From NCBI RefSeq assembly GCF_000740795.1, contig NZ_JGYG01000003.1:310001-374000 (forward strand): a DNA stretch of 64,000 nucleotides. The letters are read 5' to 3'. Positions 1 through 9,277 of this stretch are shown here, piece after piece (positions within the stretch are counted from its first letter, which is position 1; every line of letters starts with the position of its first letter). The notes under the pieces were generated by a model. It saw only the letters and a list, made by a program, of their open reading frames with translations, was not told the DNA's origin and searched no databases. The translations under genes were made by a program, and so were the position numbers. The stretch is from Haematobacter massiliensis. Lineage in GTDB: Bacteria > Pseudomonadota > Alphaproteobacteria > Rhodobacterales > Rhodobacteraceae.

Positions 1-650
1 AGGTCGAAGGGCGTGCCGGCCACCGGCGCGATCTCACCCGTCGGCACCTTCAGCGCGTTCAGCGGCAGATAGTCTTCGGCGTCGATGCGCATCCGGTGGC
101 TCAGGATATCCGGCCCGCCGTCGAGGTTGAAATAGCCATGATGGCACAGGTTCACGAGCGTCGGCGCATCCACCCGCGATTCGTAGGTGATCTCCAGCCC
201 GCCATCCGCAAGCCGCATGTGGCACAGCGAATCGACCGCGCCCGGATACCCTGCCTGCCCCGCCGGGTCATGGAGGGAGAGGGTGAGCCGGTCGGCCCCA
301 TGCTCCACCACCGTCCACACGCGTTTCGCCATGCCCTGACTGCCGCCATGGCTGTGGGTCACACCCTTTTCGTTCAGCTCCAGCGCATGATCGCGCCCCT
401 CCAGAGAGAACCGACCGTTGCCGATCCGGTTCGCCACCCGCCCGCAGGTGGCACCGTGATTGCGCGAATGGCCGAGATAATCCTCCAGCGTCTCGAACCC
501 CAGCACCAGTGGCGGGGCATGGCCCTCCAGCCGAAGGTCGCGCACCACCGCGCCATAGGTCAGCACCTCGGCCCAGAGACCTCCGCCGCGGAGCGTCAGA
601 GCCTCCACCTGCGTGCCATCGGGCATGGTTCCGAATATGCGGCGGGTCAT
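1..650 (-). CDS. galM: Aldose 1-epimerase (galactose mutarotase), C-terminus cut by the window edge
   Basis: The 216 visible N-terminal residues read as a mutarotase, which interconverts alpha and beta anomers of hexoses in the cytoplasm. Visible family features are an N-terminal beta-rich segment, a GRVANRIGNGRF stretch that is the substrate-loop signature, and a later NLCHHGYFNLDG stretch that carries a conserved active-site histidine. The usual length is about 330-350 residues, so roughly a third lies outside the window. The ATG at 650 follows a GGAGAGAGCC ribosome-binding site. The gene lies 24 bases downstream of ilvA on the same strand and is probably co-transcribed, although the two functions are unrelated. 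Confidence 0.88.
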   Translation of the reverse strand, partial: MTRRIFGTMPDGTQVEALTLRGGGLWAEVLTYGAVVRDLRLEGHAPPLVLGFETLEDYLGHSRNHGATCGRVANRIGNGRFSLEGRDHALELNEKGVTHSHGGSQGMAKRVWTVVEHGADRLTLSLHDPAGQAGYPGAVDSLCHMRLADGGLEITYESRVDAPTLVNLCHHGYFNLDGGPDILSHRMRIDAEDYLPLNALKVPTGEIAPVAGTPFD

Positions 651-674
651 GGCTCTCTCCGGGCTGGGAAGGTG

Positions 675-1922
675 TCAGATCAGGAACTGACCCACGACCT
701 CATCATTGGTGATATCGGTGAAGACGAAGCCTGCCGCGTCCAGCCGCTCGAACAGCGCGGCGAAATCGCCCGGCGCGCGCGTTTCGATGCCGATCAGGAT
801 CGTGCCGAAATTCCGCGCGGATTTCTTCAGATATTCGAACCGGGCGACATCGTCATGCGGGCCAAGCTGCCCCAGAAAATCCCGAAGCGCGCCCGGCCGT
901 TGCGGCAGGCGGAGCAGCAGGTATTTCTTGACGCCGGAGAATCGCTGCGCGCGCTCCTTCACCTCCGGGAGCCGCTCGAAATCGAAATTCCCGCCCGAGG
1001 TCACGCAGACCACCCGCTTGCCACGGATCTGATCGGCGAGTTCGGGCAGAACGTCGAGCGACAGTGCGCCCGCCGGCTCCAGCACGATGCCTTCCACATT
1101 GAGCATCTCGAGGATCGTGGTGCAGATCCGGTCTTCTGGGGCGAGGAGGATGTCGTCCGTCGGAACGTGGCGGAGGCGGCTGAAGGTCAGATCACCCAGC
1201 CGTCCGACGGCAGCACCGTCAACGAAACTGTCCACCTTGGGCAGCGTCACCGGCCGACCCGCCCTGACTGCTGCCCGCAGGCTCGCACCCCCCAGCGGCT
1301 CCACGAAACGGAACGTGGTCTCCGGGGAGGCTTCGCGCAGGTATCCGGTCACGCCGGAAGCAAGTCCACCACCGCCCACCGGCAGGATCACCATGTCAGG
1401 CGGGCCGTCGAGCTGATCCATGATCTCCACGCCCACGGAGGCCTGGCCCTCGATCACATCGGCATCGTCGAAGGGCGACAGGAAATACCCGTGGATTTCG
1501 GCGCAGAACTCCTTTGCCGCCGCGAGCGACTGATCGAAATAGTCGCCCGTCAATTCGATCGTCACATTGTCACCGCCGAACATCCGGGTCTTTTCGATCT
1601 TCTGATCCGGCGTCGTCACCGGCATGAAGATCGTGCCTTGCACCCCGAAATGCCGGCAGGCAAAGGCCACGCCCTGAGCGTGATTGCCCGCGCTCGCACA
1701 GACGAAATGCCTGCTGGCGGGGCCGGATGCGATCACCTTGCGCATCGCGTTGAAGGCGCCGCGCAGCTTGTAGGACCGGACGGGCGTCAGATCCTCACGT
1801 TTCAACCAGATATCCGCGTCATACCGCGCGGAGAGCAGTTCGTTGCGCAGGAGCGGCGTTTCCGGAAAGAGATCGCGGAGCGCGGCGGTGGCGGAGCGGG
1901 CGGAGGTGGCGAAACTGGTCAT
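675..1922 (-). CDS. ilvA: Threonine dehydratase (threonine ammonia-lyase)
   Basis: A 415-residue PLP enzyme that deaminates threonine to 2-oxobutanoate, the first committed step of isoleucine synthesis. The Schiff-base lysine is K52 in SYKLRGA. The glycine-rich phosphate loop appears as PVGGGGLASG, and TSGGNFDFERL closes the catalytic domain. The last ~85 residues (from about YLLLRLPQRPGALRDFL) form one ACT-like regulatory domain, so this is the short one-ACT form typical of IlvA of about 400-420 residues, not the 514-residue two-ACT enterobacterial form. The ACT-like domain makes feedback control by isoleucine likely. The HWE kinase gene lies 40 bases upstream and galM just downstream, all leftward. 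Confidence 0.95.
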   Translation of the reverse strand: MTSFATSARSATAALRDLFPETPLLRNELLSARYDADIWLKREDLTPVRSYKLRGAFNAMRKVIASGPASRHFVCASAGNHAQGVAFACRHFGVQGTIFMPVTTPDQKIEKTRMFGGDNVTIELTGDYFDQSLAAAKEFCAEIHGYFLSPFDDADVIEGQASVGVEIMDQLDGPPDMVILPVGGGGLASGVTGYLREASPETTFRFVEPLGGASLRAAVRAGRPVTLPKVDSFVDGAAVGRLGDLTFSRLRHVPTDDILLAPEDRICTTILEMLNVEGIVLEPAGALSLDVLPELADQIRGKRVVCVTSGGNFDFERLPEVKERAQRFSGVKKYLLLRLPQRPGALRDFLGQLGPHDDVARFEYLKKSARNFGTILIGIETRAPGDFAALFERLDAAGFVFTDITNDEVVGQFLI

Positions 1923-1962
1923 GCCCTTCGATAGCGCTGGTCCTTCCGCACGTAAAGCGGCG

Positions 1963-3426
1963 TCAGATCACCATCCCCTCGCTGCCCAGAAGCGCACTCA
2001 TCCGGCAATGGAGGCCCTCCGGCGCGAAATCCATGATGACCTCGCCACCAAAGGTGCCCAGCCCCGCCGCGATCAGCCCCGAGCCGCTTCCCTTTGCCTG
2101 CGGCTCGGACACCGGGGGGCCGCCCTTCTCCCGCCAGTCGAAGGTGAAGCGTCTGCCCTCCGGCACCGTCTCCAGCCCCCAGACGATATCCACTTGCCCC
2201 TCGGGCACGGAAAATGCGCCGTGCTTGAGCGCGTTGGTGCCCAGCTCGTGCACCACGAGCGACAGGCTCATCACGAGTTGTCCGCCGAGCACGACATGCG
2301 GCCCGCTCAGTCTGTAGCGCGCGCTTGTCCCCTCATCATAAGGCGACAGCGCCGCGCGGACGACGGCGGCGACGGTGCTTTCCTCCGCCTCGGTGTTGAG
2401 CAGCAGGTTCTGCGCCCTCCCAAGCGCCATCAGACGCCCGTCAATCACCTGCGCCGCCTCCCGCGTGTCGCGTGCCCGGCGCATTGTCTGGGAAATCACG
2501 GCCCGCACGACGGCGAGCTGATTCTTCATCCGGTGCGACAACTCGTTGGCGATGATCCGTTGCCGCTCCTCCTTCTCCCGCCGGTCGGTGACGTCGATGC
2601 CCTGGATGAGCACCCCGCGCGTCCCCGTCATCGGATCGGCGAAGGGCTGATAGACGAAATCGACGTAATGGCGCGTCATCTCGGCATGATCGTCGTGGAG
2701 CAGATCTATCGGGATGTCGCGGCCTTCGTATGGAGTTCCCGTGGTGAAGACCTGATCCATCAGCCGGATGAAGCCCTGCCCCACGATCTCCGGAAGAACC
2801 TCTGCGGTGGGCCTCCCGATGATGCCGGAATCCTTGCCGCAGAGATAAAGAAACCGCTCATTGGCAAGCGCGAAGACATGGTCCGGGCCCATGACCAGTG
2901 CCGTCGCGCCGGGAGAAAGCCGCAGAACCTCGTAAAGCAGCGCGCGTTCTTGTTCCTGCGCCCGTCGGTGCCGCACCTGTTCGGTGATCTCGTCGCAGGC
3001 GCAGAACATGCCCGGGATATTGCCGCGCGCATCGCGGACCGGCGTGTAGGAGAAGGAGAAATGCGCCTCCTCCGGGTAGCCGTTGCGGTGCATGACAATG
3101 GAGATATCCTCCATATGGGTCGAACGCCCCTCATAGGCGGCCCGCAGGATAGGATAGACATCATCCAGAATATCGGCCCAGAGCACCTGGAAGGGCACGC
3201 CGATCGCCGGATGACGGGCGCCGCAAAGGAGTGCGTAGGCGTCATTGTAGAGCATGATCTCATGCGGCCCCCAGGCCACGAACATCGGTTGGCGGGAGCC
3301 GAGCATGATGCCCACAAGCGTCTTGAGTTCGGTCGGCCATGTCGGGGGCGGCCCCAGCGGATTGGCCGACCAGTCCAGGTCGCGCATGAGGCGCGCGCAT
3401 TCCGTGTCCGCCGAAAACATTGCCAC
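1963..3426 (-). CDS. PAS-PAS sensor histidine kinase of the HWE family
   Basis: 487 residues with no obvious membrane segment, so probably cytoplasmic. Residues ~35-150 and ~165-285 are two PAS domains; the second ends in the typical GIDVTDRREKEERQR linker. The H-box ELSHRMKNQLAVV places the phospho-acceptor at H298. The N-box reads VVHELGTNALKHGA, and the diagnostic WxE motif is in FDWREKGG, which defines the HWE group. Such kinases commonly sense light, oxygen or redox through PAS and often feed general-stress response pathways in alphaproteobacteria. No LOV-type GRNCRFLQ cysteine motif is visible, so the signal is unknown. No response regulator is adjacent. Starts at codon 1 or codon 3 are both possible. 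Confidence 0.9.
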   Translation of the reverse strand: MAMFSADTECARLMRDLDWSANPLGPPPTWPTELKTLVGIMLGSRQPMFVAWGPHEIMLYNDAYALLCGARHPAIGVPFQVLWADILDDVYPILRAAYEGRSTHMEDISIVMHRNGYPEEAHFSFSYTPVRDARGNIPGMFCACDEITEQVRHRRAQEQERALLYEVLRLSPGATALVMGPDHVFALANERFLYLCGKDSGIIGRPTAEVLPEIVGQGFIRLMDQVFTTGTPYEGRDIPIDLLHDDHAEMTRHYVDFVYQPFADPMTGTRGVLIQGIDVTDRREKEERQRIIANELSHRMKNQLAVVRAVISQTMRRARDTREAAQVIDGRLMALGRAQNLLLNTEAEESTVAAVVRAALSPYDEGTSARYRLSGPHVVLGGQLVMSLSLVVHELGTNALKHGAFSVPEGQVDIVWGLETVPEGRRFTFDWREKGGPPVSEPQAKGSGSGLIAAGLGTFGGEVIMDFAPEGLHCRMSALLGSEGMVI

Positions 3427-3441
3427 CCCGCGCCAGTCTGC

Positions 3442-3476
3442 CTTGAAAGACTAAAGGAGGTGCAGTCTCCTTCAAG
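3442..3476. promoter_or_regulatory. Imperfect inverted repeat in the kinase/argG divergent region
   Basis: CTTGAAAGACT (3442-3452) is mirrored by AGTCT-CC-TTCAAG (3464-3476), an 11-bp complementary match broken only by a two-base CC bulge, with an 11-base centre. It lies 15 bases upstream of the kinase start and 80 bases upstream of argG. It could be an operator for either gene or the stem of a leader RNA. No known regulator site is recognised. Confidence 0.35.
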
Positions 3477-3556
3477 CCCCGCTGACGCTTTTCCTTGAGC
3501 CTCGGGCACAAAGGGCATAGACCCGCGCGGATTGTTGTTCGCCGGGGAAAGTCCCA

Positions 3557-4780
3557 ATGTCCGCACCGAAAAAAGTCGTCCTCGCCTATTCGGGCGGGCT
3601 CGATACGTCCATTATCCTCAAATGGCTCCAGACCGAATATGGCTGCGAGGTCATCACCTTCACCGCCGACCTGGGTCAGGGCGAGGAGCTTGAGCCCGCG
3701 CGCCAGAAGGCAGAGATGCTGGGGATCAACCCCGCCAACATCTATATCGAAGATCTGCGCGAGGAATTCGTGCGCGACTACGTCTTCCCGATGTTCCGGG
3801 CGAATGCGCTCTATGAGGGCGAGTATCTGCTCGGCACCTCCATCGCGCGCCCGCTGATCGCACAGCGCCTCGTGCAGATCGCGGAGCAGACCGGGGCGGA
3901 TGCCGTGGCCCATGGCGCCACCGGCAAGGGCAACGATCAGGTCCGGTTCGAGCTGTCGGCCTATGCGCTGAACCCGCATATCAAGGTGATTGCGCCCTGG
4001 CGGGAATGGTCGCTGACCAGCCGCACCAAGCTGCTGGAATTCGCCGAGGCGAACCAGATCCCGATCGCCAAGAACAAGCGGGGCGAGGCGCCGTTCTCCG
4101 TCGATGCGAACCTGCTCCACACCTCCTCCGAGGGGCGTGTGCTGGAGAATCCGGGCGAGGAAGCGCCCGGGTACGTCTATCAGCGCACCGTCGATCCCGA
4201 GGATGCGCCGAACGAGGCGGAATATGTCGAGATCACCTTTGAGAAGGGCGATGCGGTCGCGCTGAACGGCGAGCGTCTCAGCCCGGCCACGATCCTGACC
4301 CGCCTGAACGAAGTGGGCGGCAAGCATGGCGTCGGCCGTCTCGACATGGTGGAGAACCGCTTCGTCGGCATGAAGTCCCGCGGGATCTATGAGACCCCCG
4401 GCGGCACGATCCTGCTGGTCGCACACCGCGGGATCGAGCAGATCACACTCGATTCCGGGTCGGGCCATCTGAAGGATTCGATCATGCCCCGCTATGCGGA
4501 GCTGATCTACAACGGCTTCTGGTTCAGCCCCGAGCGCGAAATGCTTCAGGCGCTCATCGACAAGAGCCAGGAGCATGTCTCCGGCACCGTGCGGGTGAAG
4601 CTCTACAAGGGTTCCGCGCGGACAGTTGCGCGCTGGTCCGATGAGTCGCTCTACTCAGAGGCGCATGTGACCTTCGAGGATGACGCGGGTGCCTATGATC
4701 AGAAGGACGCGGCCGGCTTCATCCGGCTGAACGCGCTGCGGCTGAAATTGATCGCCACGCGGAACGCCCGCGGCAACTGA
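3557..4780 (+). CDS. argG: Argininosuccinate synthase
   Basis: 407 residues, the normal family length. It condenses citrulline and aspartate with ATP in the penultimate step of arginine synthesis. The N-terminal P-loop of the N-type ATP pyrophosphatases is YSGGLDTS at residues 11-18. Further family segments follow, including [15 protein letters not shown], which binds citrulline/aspartate, and the C-terminal [18 protein letters not shown]. The gene is monocistronic: it is divergent from the kinase and followed by a hairpin. The ATG at 3557 sits after a weak GGGGAAAG ribosome-binding site. Confidence 0.97.
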   Translation: MSAPKKVVLAYSGGLDTSIILKWLQTEYGCEVITFTADLGQGEELEPARQKAEMLGINPANIYIEDLREEFVRDYVFPMFRANALYEGEYLLGTSIARPLIAQRLVQIAEQTGADAVAHGATGKGNDQVRFELSAYALNPHIKVIAPWREWSLTSRTKLLEFAEANQIPIAKNKRGEAPFSVDANLLHTSSEGRVLENPGEEAPGYVYQRTVDPEDAPNEAEYVEITFEKGDAVALNGERLSPATILTRLNEVGGKHGVGRLDMVENRFVGMKSRGIYETPGGTILLVAHRGIEQITLDSGSGHLKDSIMPRYAELIYNGFWFSPEREMLQALIDKSQEHVSGTVRVKLYKGSARTVARWSDESLYSEAHVTFEDDAGAYDQKDAAGFIRLNALRLKLIATRNARGN

Positions 4781-4799
4781 TCCCTGCCAGAACCCCCGG

Positions 4800-4822
4800 G
4801 GAGGGCCGCGCACCGGCCCTCC
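4800..4822 (+). terminator. GC-rich hairpin downstream of argG
   Basis: GGAGGGCCG (4800-4808) pairs perfectly with CGGCCCTCC (4814-4822) around a five-base loop, 20 bases after the argG stop. Only TT follows, so the U-tract is poor. It is a plausible terminator or 3' mRNA stabiliser. Confidence 0.55.
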
Positions 4823-4929
4823 TTGCCCCGGCTGAAACACCGGAACATCCCCCTTCACAATGCCACGGATCGCGCCACGGATCGCACCCCGCCCCAAGGG
4901 GTGCAAAGAGCCGCCAGCAGTGGCGAGAG

Positions 4930-4955
4930 GGCTTTCAGCTCTGCGCTCAAGCGGA
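4930..4955 (+). repeat. Intergenic segment with a 23/26 match to 31090-31115
   Basis: A 26-base stretch beginning GGCTTTCAG in the argG/ribokinase gap matches the segment at 31090-31115 at 23 of 26 positions. Both copies lie outside genes. It may mark a dispersed intergenic repeat or a decayed mobile element. Similarity beyond the 26 bases is weak by eye. Confidence 0.35.
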
Positions 4956-5068
4956 CGTCGTTCGTGATCTGACTGAATTCAGCCGGTGAGCCACGCAATG
5001 CGAAAAGCTTCCCGGGCAGATTTCCCGATTTCCGCAGATGTGAGACCTCGGAATTCTCCGGGAGCCTG

Positions 5069-5950
5069 CTAAACACCGCGCGCGGCCAGAAATGCCTCCA
5101 CCTCCATGCGGGACGGCATGGCATCGCCCGCACCCGGGCGCCCGACCTGCATCGCGGCCGCCGCGGCGGCAAGGCGCATGGCGGCCTCCGGCCCCGCGCC
5201 TTCGTCCAGCGCCGCGACCAGATAGCCCGCGAAGCAATCCCCGGCACCGGTCGTATCCAGCACGTCGACGGTATGGGCGGGGACGCTCACGATCTCCTCC
5301 CCCTCCGTGATCCAGCTCGCCCCACGTGCACCCCGCGTCACCACGATGTCGGGAATGCCCAGCGTGGCGAGAGGCTGCCCCAGAGCGTCCTCAAGCTGCC
5401 GCGCCTCCAGCTCGTTCAGCAGCAGGAGGGAGAGATACGGCAGGACGGCGCGCACGGCCTCCACCTCAAAGGGCGCGGCGGAGTAGGCGACGCGGAGCCC
5501 CCTTTCCCGCCCCTCACGGGCGGCGGCCTCCTGGGCGGAGGTCTCGTTCTGGATCAGCAGAAGATCCCCGGGGCGCGATTCGGCCAGCCCCGCCGTCACC
5601 GCATGGGCGGGGATTTCGCGATTCGCGCCCGGATGAATGACGATGATGTTCTCGCCATCCTCCGCCACCAGGATCACCGCATGCCCCGTGGCCTGCGCCC
5701 CGGTCGCGACGCGCGATACGTCCACCCCGGCGAGGGCCAGCCGCTCCAGCGTCCAGCCGCCATCCTCGCCCACGGCACCGATATGCTGGACGCGCCCGCC
5801 CGCCCTTGCCGCGGCGACGGACTGGTTGGCCCCCTTGCCCCCAAGCCCCGTCGCATAAGACAAGGCGGCCAGTGTCTCCCCCGGCGCGGGATGCCGCGGC
5901 AGGCGATAGATCTTGTCGATGTTGATCGAACCCAGATTCCAGATGGTCAT
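5069..5950 (-). CDS. rbsK: Ribokinase (PfkB-family sugar kinase)
   Basis: 293 residues from the ATG at 5950; an upstream in-frame start at 6109 would run across the mutS start and lacks homology. It phosphorylates ribose, or a related sugar or nucleoside, at the expense of ATP. Substrate-binding GGKGANQ is at 37-43. The anion-hole/catalytic-base motif DTTGAGDCFAGY is near residue 235, with the Asp of GAGD as catalytic base. The family usually has about 300 residues. No ribose transporter or regulator is adjacent, so the exact sugar is inferred from family resemblance only. It is divergent from mutS with 103 bases between the starts. Confidence 0.82.
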   Translation of the reverse strand: MTIWNLGSINIDKIYRLPRHPAPGETLAALSYATGLGGKGANQSVAAARAGGRVQHIGAVGEDGGWTLERLALAGVDVSRVATGAQATGHAVILVAEDGENIIVIHPGANREIPAHAVTAGLAESRPGDLLLIQNETSAQEAAAREGRERGLRVAYSAAPFEVEAVRAVLPYLSLLLLNELEARQLEDALGQPLATLGIPDIVVTRGARGASWITEGEEIVSVPAHTVDVLDTTGAGDCFAGYLVAALDEGAGPEAAMRLAAAAAAMQVGRPGAGDAMPSRMEVEAFLAARGV

Positions 5951-6053
5951 ACCTGTTAGATAGCGCGGCAGGACGCCGCCGTGAACGGGATTTCGCCTTT
6001 CCCCCGCCTGCGCCGGTTTGTAGGTTCCGCTCCCGGAAACATGAGGAGAGACC

Positions 6054-8708
6054 GTGGCCAGCGACGATACCTCTGTCACCCCGATGATGGCGCAGTATCT
6101 GGAGATCAAGTCCGGGCATCCCGACGCCCTGCTGTTCTACCGGATGGGCGACTTCTACGAGATGTTCTTCGAGGACGCCGGTCAGGCGGCCGCGGCGCTG
6201 GATATCGCGCTGACCAAGCGGGGCAAGCATCTGGGCGAGGATATCGCCATGTGCGGCGTGCCCGTCCATGCGGCGGAGAGCTATCTGCTCACGCTGATCC
6301 GCAAGGGTTTTCGCGTCGCCATAGCCGAGCAGATGGAGGACCCGGCGGAGGCGAAGAAGCGCGGCTCCAAATCCGTGGTGCGGCGGGAGATCGTGCGTCT
6401 TGTCACGCCCGGCACGCTGACGGAGGAAAGCCTGCTGGAAGCGCGACGGCACAACTTCCTCGCCGCCTATGCCGAGATGCGGGAGGAGGGCGCGTTGGCC
6501 TATGTGGACATCTCGACCGGCGAGTTGGGCGTGACCGGCTGTCCGCCCGTGCGGCTTGCCCCGGAACTCGCCCGGCTCCGCCCGCGGGAGGTGCTGATCT
6601 CCGAAGTGCGGGAGGCGGAATGGGAACCGGTCGTCGCGGAGGTCGGTGCGGTCGCGACCCCGCGCCCGCGTGCGAGCTTCGACAGCGCCGCGGCAGAGCG
6701 GCGGCTGTGTGCGTTGTGGCGGGTGGCTTCTCTCGACGCATTCGGGGCGTTTTCGCGGGTGGAGATCGCAGCGCTTGGGGCGCTCGTCGATTATCTCGAC
6801 CTGACGCAGAAGGGGCGGATGCCCCTGCTCCGCCCGCCGGTGCGGGAAGAGGCGCGCCGCGCCATGCAGATCGACGCGGCGACGCGGCGCAATCTCGAAC
6901 TGACGGAGGCCCTGTCCGGCGGGCGCGACGGCTCCCTGCTCGCCGCCATCGACCGGACCGTCACGGCCGGCGGCGCGCGGCTCCTGGAGCGGCGGCTTTC
7001 CAGCCCGTCCTGCGATCTGGGGGAAATCGCCTCCCGGCAGGAAGCGGTGCGGCTTCTGGTGGAGGACCGCGCGCTGGCGGACAGGCTGGCCGAGAGGCTC
7101 CGCAAGGTGCCCGACATGGACCGCGCCCTGTCACGGCTGGCGCTCGACCGGGGCGGGCCGCGGGATCTGGCGGCGATCCGCAACGGTCTCGCGGAAGCGG
7201 CGGAGCTGGCCACGCTGCTCTCCGACAGCACGTCGAGCCGTCTCGCGCGGGCGGCGGGGGCGCTTCGCGGGCATGAGGCGCTGATCGGGCTGCTTGAGAC
7301 CGCGCTGATCGCGGAGCCGCCGCTTCTGGCCCGCGATGGGGGTTTCGTGGCGGCGGGGCAGGACGCCGAACTCGACGAGGCGCGCAAGCTCCGGGATGAG
7401 GGGCGGAGCGTCATCGCCGGCATGCAGGCCGACTACGCAGCGGAAACCGGCATCGCCTCGCTGGAGATCAAGCACAACAACGTGCTGGGCTATTTCATCG
7501 AGACGACCGCCACCCATGCGGAGAAGATGCTGGCCCCGCCGCTGAACGCGCGCTTCATTCATCGCCAGACGACGGCCAGTCAGGTGCGCTTCACCACCGT
7601 GGACCTTGGCGGGCTGGAGACGCGGATCCTCAACGCGGGCAACCGGGCACTGGAGATCGAGAAGCGGATTTTCGAGAGGCTGCGTCAGGCGATCCTCGCC
7701 GCTGCCGGCCCGATCGGGGAGGCCGCGCGGGCGCTGGCGGAGATCGACCTGACCGGGGCGCTCGCCCTTCTGGCAACAGAGGCGGACTGGGCCCTGCCGG
7801 TGGTCGACGGATCGCGGGCCTTCCGGGTGGAAGGCGGGCGGCATCCTGTGGTGGAACGGGCGCTCCGCCGGCAGGGCGCACCCTTCATCGCCAATGACTG
7901 CTCCCTGTCCGATGGGGCGGAGGGGGCCGCGATCTGGCTCGTCACCGGGCCGAACATGGCCGGGAAGTCCACCTTCCTCAGGCAGAACGCGCTGATCGCC
8001 ATTCTGGCTCAGGCGGGCGGTTATGTCCCGGCGCGGGCGGCGCATGTCGGGCTGGTCAGCCAGGTGTTCTCCCGCGTGGGTGCGGCGGACGACCTGGCGC
8101 GCGGGCGCTCCACCTTCATGGTGGAAATGGTGGAGACGGCGGCGATCCTCAATCAGGCGGATGACCGCGCGCTGGTCATCCTCGACGAGATCGGCCGCGG
8201 CACCGCAACCTGGGACGGTCTTTCCATCGCCTGGGCGACGCTTGAGCATCTGCATGGGGTAAACCGCTGCCGCGCGCTTTTCGCCACGCACTATCACGAG
8301 ATGACCGGCCTTGCCGCGAAACTGCCCGGACTCAGGAACGCGACCGTCGCCGTGCGGGAGTGGCAGGGGGAGGTGATCTTTCTGCATGAGGTGCGGGAGG
8401 GCGCCGCGGACCGGTCCTATGGCGTGCAGGTCGCGCGCCTCGCGGGGTTGCCCCCTGTCGTGGTGGAACGCGCCCGGGTGCTGCTCGAGGCGCTGGAGAA
8501 GGGTGACAGGGAGGGCGGCGGCCATCGACGCGCGATGGTGGAGGATCTGCCGCTCTTTGCCGCCCGACCCGCCGCGCCGGAGACGAGCCCGGTTCCGGTG
8601 CCAGACGGGCTGAGGCTCGCGCTCGAGGAGATCGAACCCGATGCGCTCACCCCACGCGAGGCGCTGGAGGCACTTTACCGGTTGAAGGCATTGCTGGCCC
8701 CCGGCTGA
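6054..8708 (+). CDS. mutS: DNA mismatch repair ATPase MutS
   Basis: 884 residues, full length for MutS. It recognises base mismatches and small loops and recruits MutL. The mismatch-contacting F-x-E motif is F34-Y35-E36 in the N-terminal GDFYEMF segment. The connector, lever and clamp regions follow, then the ATPase with Walker A GPNMAGKST near residue 631, Walker B VILDEIGRGT near 706 and the ATHYHE sequence shortly after. The start is GTG at 6054, 5 bases after GAGGAGA; the next in-frame ATG lies about ten codons in and has no better ribosome-binding site. It stands alone, divergent from the ribokinase gene. Confidence 0.97.
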   Translation: MASDDTSVTPMMAQYLEIKSGHPDALLFYRMGDFYEMFFEDAGQAAAALDIALTKRGKHLGEDIAMCGVPVHAAESYLLTLIRKGFRVAIAEQMEDPAEAKKRGSKSVVRREIVRLVTPGTLTEESLLEARRHNFLAAYAEMREEGALAYVDISTGELGVTGCPPVRLAPELARLRPREVLISEVREAEWEPVVAEVGAVATPRPRASFDSAAAERRLCALWRVASLDAFGAFSRVEIAALGALVDYLDLTQKGRMPLLRPPVREEARRAMQIDAATRRNLELTEALSGGRDGSLLAAIDRTVTAGGARLLERRLSSPSCDLGEIASRQEAVRLLVEDRALADRLAERLRKVPDMDRALSRLALDRGGPRDLAAIRNGLAEAAELATLLSDSTSSRLARAAGALRGHEALIGLLETALIAEPPLLARDGGFVAAGQDAELDEARKLRDEGRSVIAGMQADYAAETGIASLEIKHNNVLGYFIETTATHAEKMLAPPLNARFIHRQTTASQVRFTTVDLGGLETRILNAGNRALEIEKRIFERLRQAILAAAGPIGEAARALAEIDLTGALALLATEADWALPVVDGSRAFRVEGGRHPVVERALRRQGAPFIANDCSLSDGAEGAAIWLVTGPNMAGKSTFLRQNALIAILAQAGGYVPARAAHVGLVSQVFSRVGAADDLARGRSTFMVEMVETAAILNQADDRALVILDEIGRGTATWDGLSIAWATLEHLHGVNRCRALFATHYHEMTGLAAKLPGLRNATVAVREWQGEVIFLHEVREGAADRSYGVQVARLAGLPPVVVERARVLLEALEKGDREGGGHRRAMVEDLPLFAARPAAPETSPVPVPDGLRLALEEIEPDALTPREALEALYRLKALLAPG

Positions 8709-9277
8709 GGACGCCTTTGCCGGGGGCTTGGCGGGCGACCGTCTTCCGGCCCGGATTGCTCCGGCGCGGGTCCGTCCGAGAGCCCGGCCAGAAGCGCCAT
8801 CACAACGCCCTGACCGGCTGCAGAGCACATCCCCGCAAAACGCGGGCGCTCGGCAATGCTTCGGGCAGACAGTCCGGCCTCCTGCGCAAAACAGGGCTGA
8901 GCCAGGCCGTCATCCGACGCGCGCGGGAGCCCTCGGAGCAAAATGCGCTGCGGCCCTGACGCCTTGCGAAGCGCGCGGGACGGCCCGATACCGGCAAAAT
9001 GCACGCGCTCCGGCAACACCGTGAAAGGACAGCCCCGCATCTTTTTGTAAACAGGTGCGATCGTGACCGGCTATCTCAGCCCGCCTCATTTCCTCCCCGC
9101 GCGGCAGGGAAGCGGCAGGGGGCTCCTCACAATGAAATGCCGGAGAATTGCCCGGACACCCGATGCCGGGCAAGGCGCGGGGGGGCGCCCGCGCATAAGC
9201 GCGGCGGGCACACCGGGCGAGGCGATACCGGGCAAGGCGCGGGGGACGCCCCCGCGACCCCCGGCGGGGAGGGTGGA
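8709..9277. other. Gap of ~570 bases between convergent mutS and the reductase gene
   Basis: No convincing gene was found on either strand; the open frames here are arginine- and proline-rich out-of-frame readings of GC-rich DNA. The only clear structure is the duplicated hairpin element at 9162-9255. Confidence 0.5.
9162..9255. repeat. Duplicated GC-rich hairpin element
   Basis: Two near-identical copies starting GAT(G/A)CCGGGCAAGGCGCGGG lie at 9162-9193 and 9224-9255, 62 bases apart. Each contains its own palindrome: 9175-9181 with 9188-9194, and 9239-9245 with 9249-9255 (GCGGGGG/CCCCCGC, three-base loop). They lie just downstream of the leftward reductase gene and may act as a transcription stop or RNA stabiliser. 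Confidence 0.5.

Noticed and set aside
96-1934. Long rightward open frame (612 codons) opposite galM and ilvA
   Set aside because: It is the antisense of two well-conserved enzymes, has His/Arg/Gln-rich composition and no family resemblance; GC-rich codon bias creates such frames.
1843-3498. Rightward open frame of 551 codons opposite the HWE kinase
   Set aside because: Antisense shadow; the kinase has intact PAS, H-box and WxE motifs on the other strand.
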